Assembly (NCBI GenBank): GCA_036496265.1
Contig: DASXLL010000370.1
Location: 5,206-69,205 of the forward strand
DNA: 64,000 nt
Source: CAYLLN01 sp036496265
GTDB taxonomy: Bacteria > Planctomycetota > Planctomycetia > Pirellulales > Pirellulaceae
Direction of reading: 5' to 3'
This document shows positions 35,801 through 43,728 of the stretch, one piece after another. A program made the translations under genes and the position numbers. The notes beneath the pieces were generated by a model, which made no database searches, was not told the DNA's origin, and saw nothing but the letters and a program-made list of their open reading frames with translations. The number at the start of each line of letters is the position of its first letter. The first letter of the stretch is position 1.

Positions 35801-36445
35801 CGCAATCCGCTCGCCCTTTTTCAGAACCCGTGTCGCCGCTTTGATCGCCTCGCGTTGCGGCGAAGGCTGCAGCAAGGCCTGGATCGACGTCACCAAGAGT
35901 GGTCGGATGCTTAGCGACGACTCTCCCTCCCCCTGCGTGAGGGCCGGAGCGAGAGTCCCTTCTTCCGCAGCCACCGCTTGAGCTTCAACGTCCCGCCGCT
36001 TTATAAACTGCGCCAACCCTTTCCCCCGCCGAACTTCCGCATTTGATTCGGGACTCTTGGCTCTTGGAATTTCTCCTTTCTCCATCAACCCCTTCAGCAC
36101 CCGTAGCCGCTGCCCAAAAGTCTCATCGCCAGCGGCTCGCTCTCCCGGCTCCGCCTCCGCAGCCGGAAAAAACTCCGGCTCACGCCCCGCAAACAGCTCA
36201 ATATCGACCGCCGCATCTTCGGCTTCGCGCTGGCTGGGCAAGATAACGACCAGCGGCCCAGAAGATTCTTCGGCAAGAGCAGCCGCAACGAGCGCGCAGG
36301 CTGAGCCCCGGACTCCGTCGATCGAGGCGGGGCGGCCGTTAGCAAGCGACTCAACAACCCGATCGAAGTCCGCGTAGTTTTTCAGCGAATTGGGTAGCTG
36401 CCGCAGCCCTTCAGCCGCGGCAGCATGCGGCAAAACCGCCGTCAT
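32822..36445 (-). CDS. mfd: transcription-repair coupling factor
   Basis: Mfd removes RNA polymerase stalled at lesions and recruits UvrA. The 1207 residues include the UvrB-homology N-terminus, RNAP-interacting domain (about 515-570, EGDLVVHLAHGIGRYRGL) and SF2 translocase with Walker A GDVGFGKT (about 685), DEEQ (about 783) and LSATPIPRTLHMS, then the TRCF C-terminal domain. It is longer than the roughly 1150 residues usual for the family because of three in-frame repeat insertions at about residues 155-175, 297-325 and 467-498, all in regions that should be surface loops. The helicase core is free of them. ATG start; monocistronic. Confidence 0.96.
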   Translation of the reverse strand: MTAVLPHAAAAEGLRQLPNSLKNYADFDRVVESLANGRPASIDGVRGSACALVAAALAEESSGPLVVILPSQREAEDAAVDIELFAGREPEFFPAAEAEPGERAAGDETFGQRLRVLKGLMEKGEIPRAKSPESNAEVRRGKGLAQFIKRRDVEAQAVAAEEGTLAPALTQGEGESSLSIRPLLVTSIQALLQPSPQREAIKAATRVLKKGERIAIDEFLRWLVERGFHATSAVELPGEFSHRGGIIDIFATDWLLPVRIELFDDEIESLRSFEVATQRSQETLEEIEITVLSDDSTASGGREAPGNSDSERRQSDREADASRSPGAGHLTDYLPPNSWIMLVDPQRISDEAKSYLLRVEKAAEFHSLPVVLVECGRFAVATTAEIQTEMAGVHCHLPFESVERFSGDIGRVRDELDTIAHGDEVFIVSPTEAEVERLREILSLTKLAGAGRLHYPIGTLQAGFRLRAVGHALRGVPDFESGIPLAAPGTPQRAFPTERRGTLVLTASELFHRGELRRLPRRRLGKAIDSFLDLREGDLVVHLAHGIGRYRGLKLIEKQGQKEEHLEIEFDGGTKIFVPAIKIDLVQKYVGGAKTRPALAKIGGKTWLRQKADAEGAVVDLAVEMLDMQALRRARPGIAFNPDSEWQKEFDSSFPYRETPDQLTAIASIKADMLRARPMDRLLCGDVGFGKTEVAMRAAFKAVDSGFQVGILVPTTILAEQHYHSFRARMAEFPFDIAKLSRFCTPEEERESLKGLKSGKVDIVVGTHRLASKDVEFHNLGLVIIDEEQRFGVDVKERLKALRTMVDVLTLSATPIPRTLHMSLVGVRDISNLESPPEDRLAVETKVTRWDDGLLKHAIQRELARGGQIYFVHNRVSDIEIIANRLRDIVPDVRLRVGHAQMPDDELEEVMVDFVDGKFDLLLSTTIVESGLDIPNANTIFIDEADRYGLADLHQLRGRVGRYRNRAYCYLIVEPHKHLTPNAARRLRAIEEFDELGAGFAIAMRDLEIRGAGNLLGTQQSGHISNVGYELYCQLLENAVRTLQKQPPKVKLEVDINLPGDAFIPDEYVPDLRLKIDLYRRLSRVSRFDELDDFRTELVDRFGEPPRPVERLLDLTALKMDATVWHISSIFIEGEFVVFKYDNRQRIEQLVRQQKGKLRLVDEQSVYLPLPHDVTDKDRIWRIVKVVLRPAAVATNISAPKVPSRAL
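34954..35047. repeat. 94-bp inverted repeat inserted in frame in mfd (residues ~467-498)
   Basis: Arms CTGTAGGGAACGCCCTCTGT... and the near-complement ending GGAGGGCGTGCCCTACAG flank a short core. A close copy of one arm is intergenic at 54024-54054. It replaces a short loop before LVLTASELFHR. Confidence 0.85.
35472..35555. repeat. 84-bp inverted repeat inserted in frame in mfd (residues ~297-325)
   Basis: Imperfect 28-base arms, GGCGAGCGGGAAGCGTCAGC... and its complement ending CACGGCCCCCGCTCGCC, lie between two conserved stretches of the UvrB-like N-terminal region. Confidence 0.8.
35925..35970. repeat. hairpin-type element in frame in mfd (residues ~155-175)
   Basis: A GTGAGGGCCGGAGCGAGAGT sequence with CTCCCTCCCCC upstream, related to the widespread CCTCTCCC...GGGTGAGGG repeat also found at 47391. 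Upstream, at 36053-36067, CTCTTGG occurs twice in tandem, a heptamer pair also within mfd. Confidence 0.65.
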
Positions 36446-36492
36446 GGCCCAGGAATTCTAGCGGCCCGCCCTCCCGCGGCCATAGGCCGATT

Positions 36493-36551
36493 CGTAGGAT
36501 AGGCCTCCGGCCTGCCCAGTCTTTTTGGGCCGGCCGGAGGCCCGCCCCACG
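36493..36551. repeat. inverted pair of GGATAGGCCTCCGGCCTGCCC elements
   Basis: Two elements of one family face each other (GTAGGATAGGCCTCCGGCC... and ...GGCCGGAGGCCCGCCCCAC), giving a long hairpin directly after the stop of the ABC permease gene, where it may act as its terminator. Confidence 0.75.
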
Positions 36552-38375
36552 TTATTCCTCCGCCGCCATCCGCGTCCGCCCGCTGGCGATATCAAACTCG
36601 TTCAAAGCCGGCACCAGCATCGCCGCCGTCGTAAACCCATACGTCGCCGCCGTCACAAAAAACGCCGCCGCGACGTGATCGACCAAAAAATTGGTAATCG
36701 CGAAGAACGTCGCAAACGGCAACAACAGCGACGCCCACCCAATCGCGCTCGACGCATTGCGAATCCCCAGCGCCGCGAACAATCCCACGCTCCCGCCGAC
36801 GATAAACGCCAAAAACGGCGCGAGCTGTGTCTGAAAACTGCCGCTGAAGCTAATCATGAACAAAATCAGCGTCACGACACCCAGGAACAAAAAGAACACG
36901 CTCCCCAAACTCACGCCAATCGCCGTCCGTGAGCTGGCATAGTTCATTCCGCTATGCACGCCGAGCGTGATGACGAACACATCCATCACGACCAGGCCGA
37001 TCGTCAAATAAAACCAGTTGCTAAACGTCAGCGCGCCCACCGCGAGCAGCGCGATACACAAGACCAATGGTCCCAGTACCATCTCCCACGTCACATACGC
37101 GACTCCCAACATCTTGCCAAACAAAAATTCCCGCGGCGTCAAATCCGTCACCAAGAGCAAATCCAGCGATCCACCATCGCGCTCATTCGTGATCGACGTC
37201 ACCGCCAACGCATTCACGATCACGAGGCTCACGAGAAAAAACGGCGCGAGCGAATTGGCCACCGGCGGAATAATCGCCTCGCTCGCCCGCAAATACGCCG
37301 CGCCACTCCGAATGCTCGCATAAATCGCCGCCACCGCCATGAAAAACAGCAGCCAATACACCGCCTTGATCACCAGCACCTTCCGTCCGTAAGCCCACGT
37401 ACACATTTCCCGCCACAGCACCGGGTTATCCCACACTTGCCGGCTCTTCTCATTCACCGTCCGCACCCGAGCATCCACATGCCCCGCCCGGGCGGCTGCC
37501 ACCGCTTCCTTGGTTCTTGGTTCTTCGGTTCTTGGTTCTTCTGATTCCACCTCCGGCGCACGCTGCATCACCTCCCGCCCCGGATTCCACACTCGCAGCC
37601 GCAAAATCGCCACCCCATTCAGCACCGCCGCGATCCCCATCGCCGCGATCAAAAACCACGTATCCGCCGCTTCCAGCGCCGGAATGACATCCCGGTCCGG
37701 CTGAGCCGCGACCAAAATAGCCCGAATCGGGCTCGCCGCCGCCGCAATCGACTTCAGGCTGACTCCGCCAATCGCCGCATCCCCGGCCAGCGCATAAACC
37801 GCCTCCCACGCTCCTATCCAAATCACTAGCACCAGCGCCGTCATCGCCAGCGCCTGAAATGTCTTGTCCCGCGCCAGCGCGATTGTCGATCCCAAGCTGC
37901 CCGCCGCCAGCATCGTCGCCAACGTCACAGCCAGCACGCGCGCCACCTGCGCCGGCGAAACCCCGCCAAACAACGTCAGCAACATGAAAATCGGCGCTGC
38001 TGTAATCAGCATCACAATCACATCGAGCAAACTCGCCAGCAGCTTGCCGAGCACCACCTCGTGGTTTGTCAGCCGCGTCATCAACAGCAGAATGAGCGTC
38101 TTCTTATCCTTTTCCAGCGCGACCGCGCTCGCCGCCCGCAATGCCGCCAGGAACGTCAAGAGCGCCAACTGCAGCGGGGCCAAAATCGTGAACAAGATCG
38201 ACCCAAACTTGGCCATGTCGCCGACGCCGCGAATGATCTGCGTCCCCGCGAGCACCAGCCACGCCGTACACATCAAGACGAACAGCGCCGTGCCATACAC
38301 GCCGCGATAAACGAAGTGTTGGCTTCGCCGCGGCGCGGTAACCAGTTCGCGAGAAAAAATCGGACCAATCAGCAT
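36552..38375 (-). CDS. ABC-2-type permease
   Basis: About 607 residues with twelve hydrophobic segments in two groups. The N-terminal half is linked to the C-terminal half by a polar region at about 255-310 that contains EEPRTEEPRTKE, encoded by a heptamer array. No ATP-binding protein is adjacent, so the partner is unlinked. ATG is preferred: AGGACGAAGGG lies just upstream, whereas the earlier GTG is six codons away. Planctomycetes have several such permeases; the substrate is unknown. Confidence 0.75.
   Translation of the reverse strand: MLIGPIFSRELVTAPRRSQHFVYRGVYGTALFVLMCTAWLVLAGTQIIRGVGDMAKFGSILFTILAPLQLALLTFLAALRAASAVALEKDKKTLILLLMTRLTNHEVVLGKLLASLLDVIVMLITAAPIFMLLTLFGGVSPAQVARVLAVTLATMLAAGSLGSTIALARDKTFQALAMTALVLVIWIGAWEAVYALAGDAAIGGVSLKSIAAAASPIRAILVAAQPDRDVIPALEAADTWFLIAAMGIAAVLNGVAILRLRVWNPGREVMQRAPEVESEEPRTEEPRTKEAVAAARAGHVDARVRTVNEKSRQVWDNPVLWREMCTWAYGRKVLVIKAVYWLLFFMAVAAIYASIRSGAAYLRASEAIIPPVANSLAPFFLVSLVIVNALAVTSITNERDGGSLDLLLVTDLTPREFLFGKMLGVAYVTWEMVLGPLVLCIALLAVGALTFSNWFYLTIGLVVMDVFVITLGVHSGMNYASSRTAIGVSLGSVFFLFLGVVTLILFMISFSGSFQTQLAPFLAFIVGGSVGLFAALGIRNASSAIGWASLLLPFATFFAITNFLVDHVAAAFFVTAATYGFTTAAMLVPALNEFDIASGRTRMAAEE
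37510..37546. repeat. GGTTCTT heptamer array in the permease gene
   Basis: Four to five copies of GGTTCTT (with one inserted C) in tandem, reading in frame as the EEPRTEEPRTKE segment on the minus strand. The same word occurs at 50912-50929. Confidence 0.85.
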
Positions 38376-38781
38376 CAGCCCTTCGTCCTCCACGCTAATC
38401 GACTCGTGCTACGAAGCGGACTAGACTACCAGTTCAGTGTCAATTCGCGGTGACTGAGAACGGCCCCTGTCTGGCAAATTCTCGTAGCAGCAGTCGCCAG
38501 CTCGCAGCAGAGGAGCAAGAGTAGGAGAAAGATTAAGATTAGGAACAGGATTAAGAGCACGATTAAGAACAAGGCGAATTCCAAATCTCTCTCTTGCTCT
38601 TGCTCTTAATCACCTTCTTAATCTTAATCCTTCTCTTTATCTTACTCCCCCGCCGCTTGGGCCATAACCTGCTATTATTAAAGCACTTGCGCTATTTTCT
38701 AAATCCCGCCAATAATCCCCCGCCACAGCGCATCTAGTACTGTGAGCGAGCGCTTTGCCGCGAGTGGCAGGAGCTCGACGC
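38376..38781. other. long gap before the ECF sigma gene
   Basis: No gene is seen. The middle of the gap is a long repeat-derived hairpin (separate entry); the ends are unremarkable. The promoter of the sigma operon must be here, but no clear -35/-10 pair is visible. Confidence 0.5.
38512..38648. repeat. 137-bp imperfect inverted repeat from GATTAAG/GGAGCAAGAG words
   Basis: Two 62-base arms, about three quarters complementary, separated by 13 bases. Each arm is a chain of related 6-8-base words (GATTAAG, GGAGCAAGA). On the right the words appear as CTTAATC and TCTTGCTC. It is the largest hairpin in the window. Confidence 0.8.
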
Positions 38782-39366
38782 GTGCCCAACCCTGCGGAAA
38801 GTCAGCCGGACGCTGACATAAATAACAACCCGCTCGACCCATCCGTCGTCGCGGAACTGTATGTTCAGCATGGGGAAGAGCTGCGGCGGTTCCTGCTCGG
38901 CATCCTTCGGGATGCTCAACTTGCGTCCGACGTCCTGCAAATGACCTTCGCCAAGATGGTCCAGCGGGGGCACGAGACGCAAGCGGCAACCCGCAAAGCT
39001 TGGCTGTTCCGCGTGGCCTACCACGAAGCAATGGCCTATCGCCGCCGTGAGGGGGTTGGCGACAAGGTGCTTCGGCGGGTCGCTAGTGAAAAACCAGCGT
39101 GGCACACCAACGGAGCGGCCGGCCCTTCCGATGAGCCCTTATTAAGGCTCGAATCGGTCCAAGCCGTCCGCGAGGCCCTCGACGAGCTCCCGCCCGAGCA
39201 ACGCCAGGTCGTGCGGATGCGAATTTACGAAGAAAAGACCTTTGCAGCGATCGCCAAAGAGTTGAAAATTCCGCTGGGGACGGCCCTGGGCCGTATGCGA
39301 GCCGCAACCATTAAATTGCGGGCGAAACTCGATCCAATCACAAAAATCAATGACCACCGACAATAG
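38782..39366 (+). CDS. ECF-type RNA polymerase sigma factor
   Basis: About 194 residues. Region 2 (ELRRFLLGILRDAQLASDVLQMTFAKM...TRKAWLFRVAYHEAMAYRRR) and region 4 (ALDELPPEQRQVVRMRIYEEKTFAAIAKELKIPLGTALGRMRAA) are clear; no sigma-1.1 or region 3. GTG start is favoured by AGGAG nine bases upstream; a TTG further upstream is possible. Its end overlaps the start of the anti-sigma-like gene by 17 bases, the classical arrangement. It likely controls this cluster and itself. Confidence 0.88.
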   Translation: MPNPAESQPDADINNNPLDPSVVAELYVQHGEELRRFLLGILRDAQLASDVLQMTFAKMVQRGHETQAATRKAWLFRVAYHEAMAYRRREGVGDKVLRRVASEKPAWHTNGAAGPSDEPLLRLESVQAVREALDELPPEQRQVVRMRIYEEKTFAAIAKELKIPLGTALGRMRAATIKLRAKLDPITKINDHRQ

Positions 39367-39916
39367 CAACGACCTCGACTGGCTGGCGTTTTCCTACGCC
39401 GCCGGCGAGTTAAATCCCACCGAAGCCGAGCAATTCGAGCTTCGCCTGGCTGACGACCAAACCGCCCGCGAAGCTTTGGCGCGAGCCGTCGAACTCTGCC
39501 AGGTCGTCGCTGCCGCGGAAATTCAAAGTAGCAATTACGTCGTGCCTGCCGCCAAAACGCATACCACCTGGAACGGCCGCCTCTCCTGGATGGCCGTCGG
39601 CGGCCTCGCCTCGCTGCTACTGGCAATGCTTTGGTCTGGCGTCATCGGCCCCACCTGGCACACCGCCCAACTTCGCTCATTTTCCAAGCAAAACCTGGCT
39701 TTTGCCTGGACCGAAACCAACCACGAAATTGCCAATGTCCGCGAAGTCAGCTTCTTGCCGGCTGGTCTCACCGATACCGACGATTACAACACGTCTGCCG
39801 TCGCGTTCGATGTCTCCGCAGACGAAGCTCCTACCTGGATGACCGCCGCCCTGCTCAGCAGCTCGCCTGCCGAATCGTCCAATACCGATTTGAACAGCCC
39901 CGATTCGAACAGTTAA
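39350..39916 (+). CDS. anti-sigma-factor-like membrane protein
   Basis: A 188-residue protein: N-terminal cytoplasmic helical region (about 1-60, WLAFSYAAGELNPTEAEQFELRLADD) of zinc-less anti-sigma type, one transmembrane helix at about 78-98 (LSWMAVGGLASLLLAMLWSGVIG), and a short periplasmic tail. No ZAS cysteine/histidine motif is present. Overlap with the sigma gene and the TAATG stop/start overlap with the next gene support co-translation. Confidence 0.8.
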   Translation: MTTDNSNDLDWLAFSYAAGELNPTEAEQFELRLADDQTAREALARAVELCQVVAAAEIQSSNYVVPAAKTHTTWNGRLSWMAVGGLASLLLAMLWSGVIGPTWHTAQLRSFSKQNLAFAWTETNHEIANVREVSFLPAGLTDTDDYNTSAVAFDVSADEAPTWMTAALLSSSPAESSNTDLNSPDSNS

Positions 39917-40644
39917 TGCAACTCCGAGCCATTTTAGCGATCACCGCCGCGGCCTTCCTCGCCGCCGGCTTGTTCTGCGCCCGCGGCGACGACGCTAAGC
40001 CAGACTCCACCAAAAAACCGCCCTCCGCCAAAACCTCAGCTCCGGTCGCCGGCTCTGCCAGCGCGAAGAAAGACGGATCCAAAAGAGGCAGCCCCAAAAA
40101 AGACGACGCTGCCAAGCCCGCGATCTCCATCACCCCGGAACGTGAAGCCGCGGTCCTCACCTTCGTCCAACGCAACCACGCTGAGCTTGCCGACCTGCTC
40201 GCCGTTCTCAAAACCAGCCAGCCGGAAGAATACGACCGCGCCATCCGCGATATCTTCCGCACGCTCGATCGGATCAATCAAATCCAGGAGCGCGACCCGC
40301 TCCAATACGAGCTCGAAGTTGCCGCCTGGACCGCCCAATCGCGCGTTCAACTCCTGGCCGCCAAGCTCAAGATGGGCTCGACCAGCGAACTGATGAAACA
40401 ACTTCGCGAATCCCTCGCCGCACAAAACGAAGCGAAGCTCGCCCTGCTCAAGCACGAACGGCAAAAAGCCTCCGATCGCCTTTCCAAAATCGACAGCGAC
40501 ATCGCCCGGTTCGAAACCGACCGCGACGATGTGATCGACCGACAATTGAAAATCCTGACCCGCACATCCGGCGAAGCCCGCCCCGGCAAATTGCCGCCCA
40601 AGACATCCACAAAGTCGAAGCCAACCACTTCCACTAACAAATAA
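39916..40644 (+). CDS. periplasmic coiled-coil protein
   Basis: A 242-residue exported protein. Residues 1-22 (RAILAITAAAFLAAGLFCARG) are a signal peptide; a Lys/Ser-rich linker leads to a long helical region (about 85-215), rich in AELADLL, EYDRAIRDIF and KLALLKHERQKASDRLSKIDSD, with heptad-like leucines. Size and helicity recall Spy/CpxP-type sensors, but homology is not claimed. It is co-translated with the anti-sigma gene and is thus likely the third part of its sensing unit. Confidence 0.78.
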   Translation: MQLRAILAITAAAFLAAGLFCARGDDAKPDSTKKPPSAKTSAPVAGSASAKKDGSKRGSPKKDDAAKPAISITPEREAAVLTFVQRNHAELADLLAVLKTSQPEEYDRAIRDIFRTLDRINQIQERDPLQYELEVAAWTAQSRVQLLAAKLKMGSTSELMKQLRESLAAQNEAKLALLKHERQKASDRLSKIDSDIARFETDRDDVIDRQLKILTRTSGEARPGKLPPKTSTKSKPTTSTNK

Positions 40645-40664
40645 CTTGACAACTCCCCCGACCG

Positions 40665-40683
40665 TATGCACAAATCGTGCATA
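40665..40683. promoter_or_regulatory. palindrome TATGCAC-N5-GTGCATA
   Basis: A perfect inverted repeat with 7-bp arms between the coiled-coil gene and the DUF1549 gene. It looks like a regulator binding site, and it is followed by an AT-rich area with two AGCAAAAAAC words. The regulator is unknown. Confidence 0.5.
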
Positions 40684-40828
40684 AATGCATATTGTCGGTT
40701 AAGCTAAAAATCCCTTCCACCAAATCACTTACAGCAAAAAACGGTTCCCTCCCAGTCAGCAAAAAACCGTTTGCATAAATCCTGCCCACCCCAACCTCCC
40801 TCCTGTCTGAAGTTTGCGGAGCATAACC

Positions 40829-43543
40829 ATGCGGATCGGACGCCTCACTTACCTGTTTCTTCTGGCCACTGTCTCCTGTCCCCTGTCCCCTGTCCTCTGT
40901 CCCCCGGCCTCAGCCGCCGACGCCGAAGTCGCCGCCCCGATCAGCCAGCGGTTCGCCCCGGCTGACGTCACCGAAGAGCCCAACTTCCAGCGGCACATCA
41001 GCCCGCTGCTCGGCCGCCTCGGCTGCAACGGTCGTAGCTGCCACGGCAGCTTCCAAGGCCGCGGTGGCTTCCGCCTCTCGCTCTTCGGCTACGATTTCCA
41101 AGCCGACTACGCAGAGCTTTTGAAAGGCGATCCGATCCGCGCCAACAAAGAGAAGCCGCTCGAAAGCTTGATCATCGTCAAGCCAACCGACGCCGACATG
41201 CACGAAGGCGGCCAGCGCTACAAGGTTGGAAGCTGGGAATACAACGTCATCCGCCGCTGGCTCGAAGCCGGCGTCAAATGCGAAGAGAAAGACGTGCAAA
41301 AGCTCGTCAACCTCGAGCTGACACCGGCCGAAATCGTGTTCAGCATTCCCGGCGAGCAAGTCCAGCTCAAAGCCGTCGCCGTTTGGCAGGACGGCACACG
41401 TGAAGACGTCACCTGCCTTTGCCGTTTTGGCTCTAACAGCGAGCAAGTCGCCAAAATCACGACCGACGGCCTCGTCACAGCGACCGAGCCAGGCGACACC
41501 CATGTCATCATTTCCTACGACAGTGCCGTCATCGCCGTTCCCGTCATCCGCCCCGTCTCGCAACTCACAGGCGATCGTTATCCGAACGTTCCGACACCCA
41601 CAAAAATCGACGAGCTCGTCGTCCAAAAGCTCAAAAAGCTCGGCGAAGTCCCGTCGGATCTTTGCACCGACGCCGAATTCATCCGCCGCGTCACGCTCGA
41701 CCTCGCCGGCACGCTTCCCACCGCCCCCGAAGTCGAAAAGTTCCTCGCCGATTCTTCCCCCAACAAACGCTCTGCCAAAATCGACGAGTTGCTCAAGACG
41801 CCCGCCTACGCCGCCTGGTGGACCACTCGCCTCTGCGACTGGACCGGCAACAACGATACCAAGTTCAACAACTTCGGCGTCCTCAACGGCAACAACAATG
41901 TCGGCGGCGGCGGCGCCTCGCAGCAGTGGTATGACTGGATCTACAAGCGCGTTACCGAAAATGTGTCCTACGACAAGATCATCAATGGTCTGGTCACCGG
42001 TGTCAGCCGCGTTCCCGGCGAATCGTACGCCCAGTTTTGTGATTACATGACCAAAACGGCGCAGGGCGAGGCTAACTACGCCGAGCGCCCTGACATGCCG
42101 TATTACTGGGCTCGCCGCGACTTCGTCAAACCCGAAGAGCGGGCCATCGGCTTCGCTTACGCCTTTCTCGGCATCCGCATCCAGTGCGCTCAGTGTCACA
42201 AGCACCCCTTCGACCAATGGTCGAAGTCCGACTTCGACGACTTCCGCAATTTCTTCGCCTCCGTTCGCTCCACGGGCTACGTCGCCCCGCCCGACCGCGA
42301 GTCACAGGCTGATTACAAGGCCATTCTCAAGGACCTCGGCCTCGAAAAAACTGATCTTCGCAACAATCAACTTCGCGTGAAGTTCTACGAGCAACTTCGC
42401 AAAGGCAAGGTCGTGCCGTTCCCCGAGGTCGTTGTCAATCGTGTCAAGGAAGGCGAACGCAAGCCGATGAATAAAAAGCAAGGCGAAGGACCAACGGGCC
42501 CCATTGCTCGCGTCCTCGGCGGTGAAGAGATCGACCTCACGAAGCTCGACGACGCCCGTCAGCCGCTCATGGACTGGCTCCGCGACCCGAAGAATCCGTT
42601 CTTTGCCAAGGCCTTCGTCAACCGCGTTTGGTCCAACTACTTCAACGTCGGCATCGTTCAGCCGGCGGACGACATGAGCCTCGCCAACCCGCCGAGCAAC
42701 AAGCCGTTGCTCGACCACCTGGCCCAAGGCTTCATCGACCACAACTTCGATATGCAGTGGGTCCACCGCGAGATTTGCAATAGCCGCACCTATCAGCTCT
42801 CGTGGCAGACGAACGAGACCAACGTCAAGGACGAAAAGAACTTTGCCCGCTCGGTTCCGCGGCGTCTGGCCGCTGAAGTCGCCGTCGATGCCGTCAACAT
42901 GGCCATCGGCTCCGACGAGAAGGCCGCCGGCTACCTGACCAACCTCAAAGGCCGGGCCATCTCCGTCGCCGGCGCATCCGCCCGGCCCAATTCCGGCGGC
43001 GCCACCAACGGCTTCGCCCTCCAGGTCTTCGGCCGCAGCGTTCGCGAAAGCAACTGCGATTGCGACCGCTCGATGGAAGCCAGCCTCTTGCAAACCGTCT
43101 TTCTGCAAAACGATAGCGCCGTGATTCAAGCGATCGAGCAGGACAAATCATCGTGGATCAGCCAACTGGCCAAAAAATCCGTTGCTGAAGAATCCTCCGC
43201 TCGCGGCAGCGGTCAGCGCAACTCGATCGAGGCCATGAAGTCTCGCCTCGCCCAGATGCGCAAGGGCAAGTCGGCGGCGCAGGCCAAGAAAATCGAGGAG
43301 CGCCTCGCACAACTCGAAAAAGGCGGCGCTGACGCGGCGAAAGCCGCCGAAGCCGGTGACTTGGCTCTCGACGAAAATGAAATCGTCCGCCAGGCCTACC
43401 TGCGAACCCTCACCCGCCTGCCCACCGCCGACGAGCAAGACCGCTGCCTGGGCTATCTCGCCGAGGCCGAATCTCCCCTCGCCGGCGCCAAAGGCCTCCT
43501 CTGGACCCTTTTGAACACCAAGGAATTCATCGTCAACCACTAA
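40829..43543 (+). CDS. secreted DUF1549/DUF1553 protein with c-type heme motifs
   Basis: A 904-residue exported protein. The signal region, encoded in part by a CTGTCCC array, ends near PASAAD. It has CNGRSCHG at about residue 70 (CX4CH), a Big_2-like Ig domain (about 165-245), DUF1549 (about 255-470, ending CAQCHKHPFDQW, a CXXCH heme motif) and DUF1553 (about 590-895). A Lys/Ala-rich helical segment at 790-845 interrupts the last part. ATG has GGAG eight bases upstream. With the DUF1501 gene it forms the common planctomycete pair, suspected to work in polysaccharide oxidation or degradation at the cell surface. Function of the family is not established. Confidence 0.9.
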   Translation: MRIGRLTYLFLLATVSCPLSPVLCPPASAADAEVAAPISQRFAPADVTEEPNFQRHISPLLGRLGCNGRSCHGSFQGRGGFRLSLFGYDFQADYAELLKGDPIRANKEKPLESLIIVKPTDADMHEGGQRYKVGSWEYNVIRRWLEAGVKCEEKDVQKLVNLELTPAEIVFSIPGEQVQLKAVAVWQDGTREDVTCLCRFGSNSEQVAKITTDGLVTATEPGDTHVIISYDSAVIAVPVIRPVSQLTGDRYPNVPTPTKIDELVVQKLKKLGEVPSDLCTDAEFIRRVTLDLAGTLPTAPEVEKFLADSSPNKRSAKIDELLKTPAYAAWWTTRLCDWTGNNDTKFNNFGVLNGNNNVGGGGASQQWYDWIYKRVTENVSYDKIINGLVTGVSRVPGESYAQFCDYMTKTAQGEANYAERPDMPYYWARRDFVKPEERAIGFAYAFLGIRIQCAQCHKHPFDQWSKSDFDDFRNFFASVRSTGYVAPPDRESQADYKAILKDLGLEKTDLRNNQLRVKFYEQLRKGKVVPFPEVVVNRVKEGERKPMNKKQGEGPTGPIARVLGGEEIDLTKLDDARQPLMDWLRDPKNPFFAKAFVNRVWSNYFNVGIVQPADDMSLANPPSNKPLLDHLAQGFIDHNFDMQWVHREICNSRTYQLSWQTNETNVKDEKNFARSVPRRLAAEVAVDAVNMAIGSDEKAAGYLTNLKGRAISVAGASARPNSGGATNGFALQVFGRSVRESNCDCDRSMEASLLQTVFLQNDSAVIQAIEQDKSSWISQLAKKSVAEESSARGSGQRNSIEAMKSRLAQMRKGKSAAQAKKIEERLAQLEKGGADAAKAAEAGDLALDENEIVRQAYLRTLTRLPTADEQDRCLGYLAEAESPLAGAKGLLWTLLNTKEFIVNH
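40869..40905. repeat. CTGTCCC heptamer array in a signal-peptide region
   Basis: Five copies (CTGTCTC, CTGTCCC, CTGTCCC, CTGTCCT, CTGTCCC-like) in tandem, translated in frame as SCPLSPVLCPP between the hydrophobic core and the cleavage site of the DUF1549 protein. Confidence 0.85.
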
Positions 43544-43560
43544 CACCGCCTCACGGCGGA

Positions 43561-43690
43561 ATGACCAAGAACCAAGCACCAAATCACAAACAAATTCAAA
43601 TGACAAATGACAAATGACAAATGACGCTGGCCATTGGTGCTTAATCATTGATCATTGTTTGTAATTTGATGCTTGTGATTTGAGATTTCA
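43561..43690. repeat. ACAAATG heptamer array with inverted half
   Basis: Four exact tandem ACAAATG words (43597-43625) within a longer CCAAG/CAAAT-rich stretch; related words in inverted orientation (CATTTGTC-like, TTGTAATTTG) follow to 43690, forming a long imperfect hairpin between the DUF1549 and DUF1501 genes. Confidence 0.8.
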
Positions 43691-43728
43691 TCCAACCAAC
43701 ACTCCCACCACCACCAAGGACGACTCTC

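Noticed and set aside
40910..42217. Minus-strand frame of 435 codons
   Set aside because: Shadow of the DUF1549 protein; no start context and a biased composition.
43597..43626. Possible CRISPR-like array
   Set aside because: Repeat units are 7 bases with no spacers; no cas gene is in the window.
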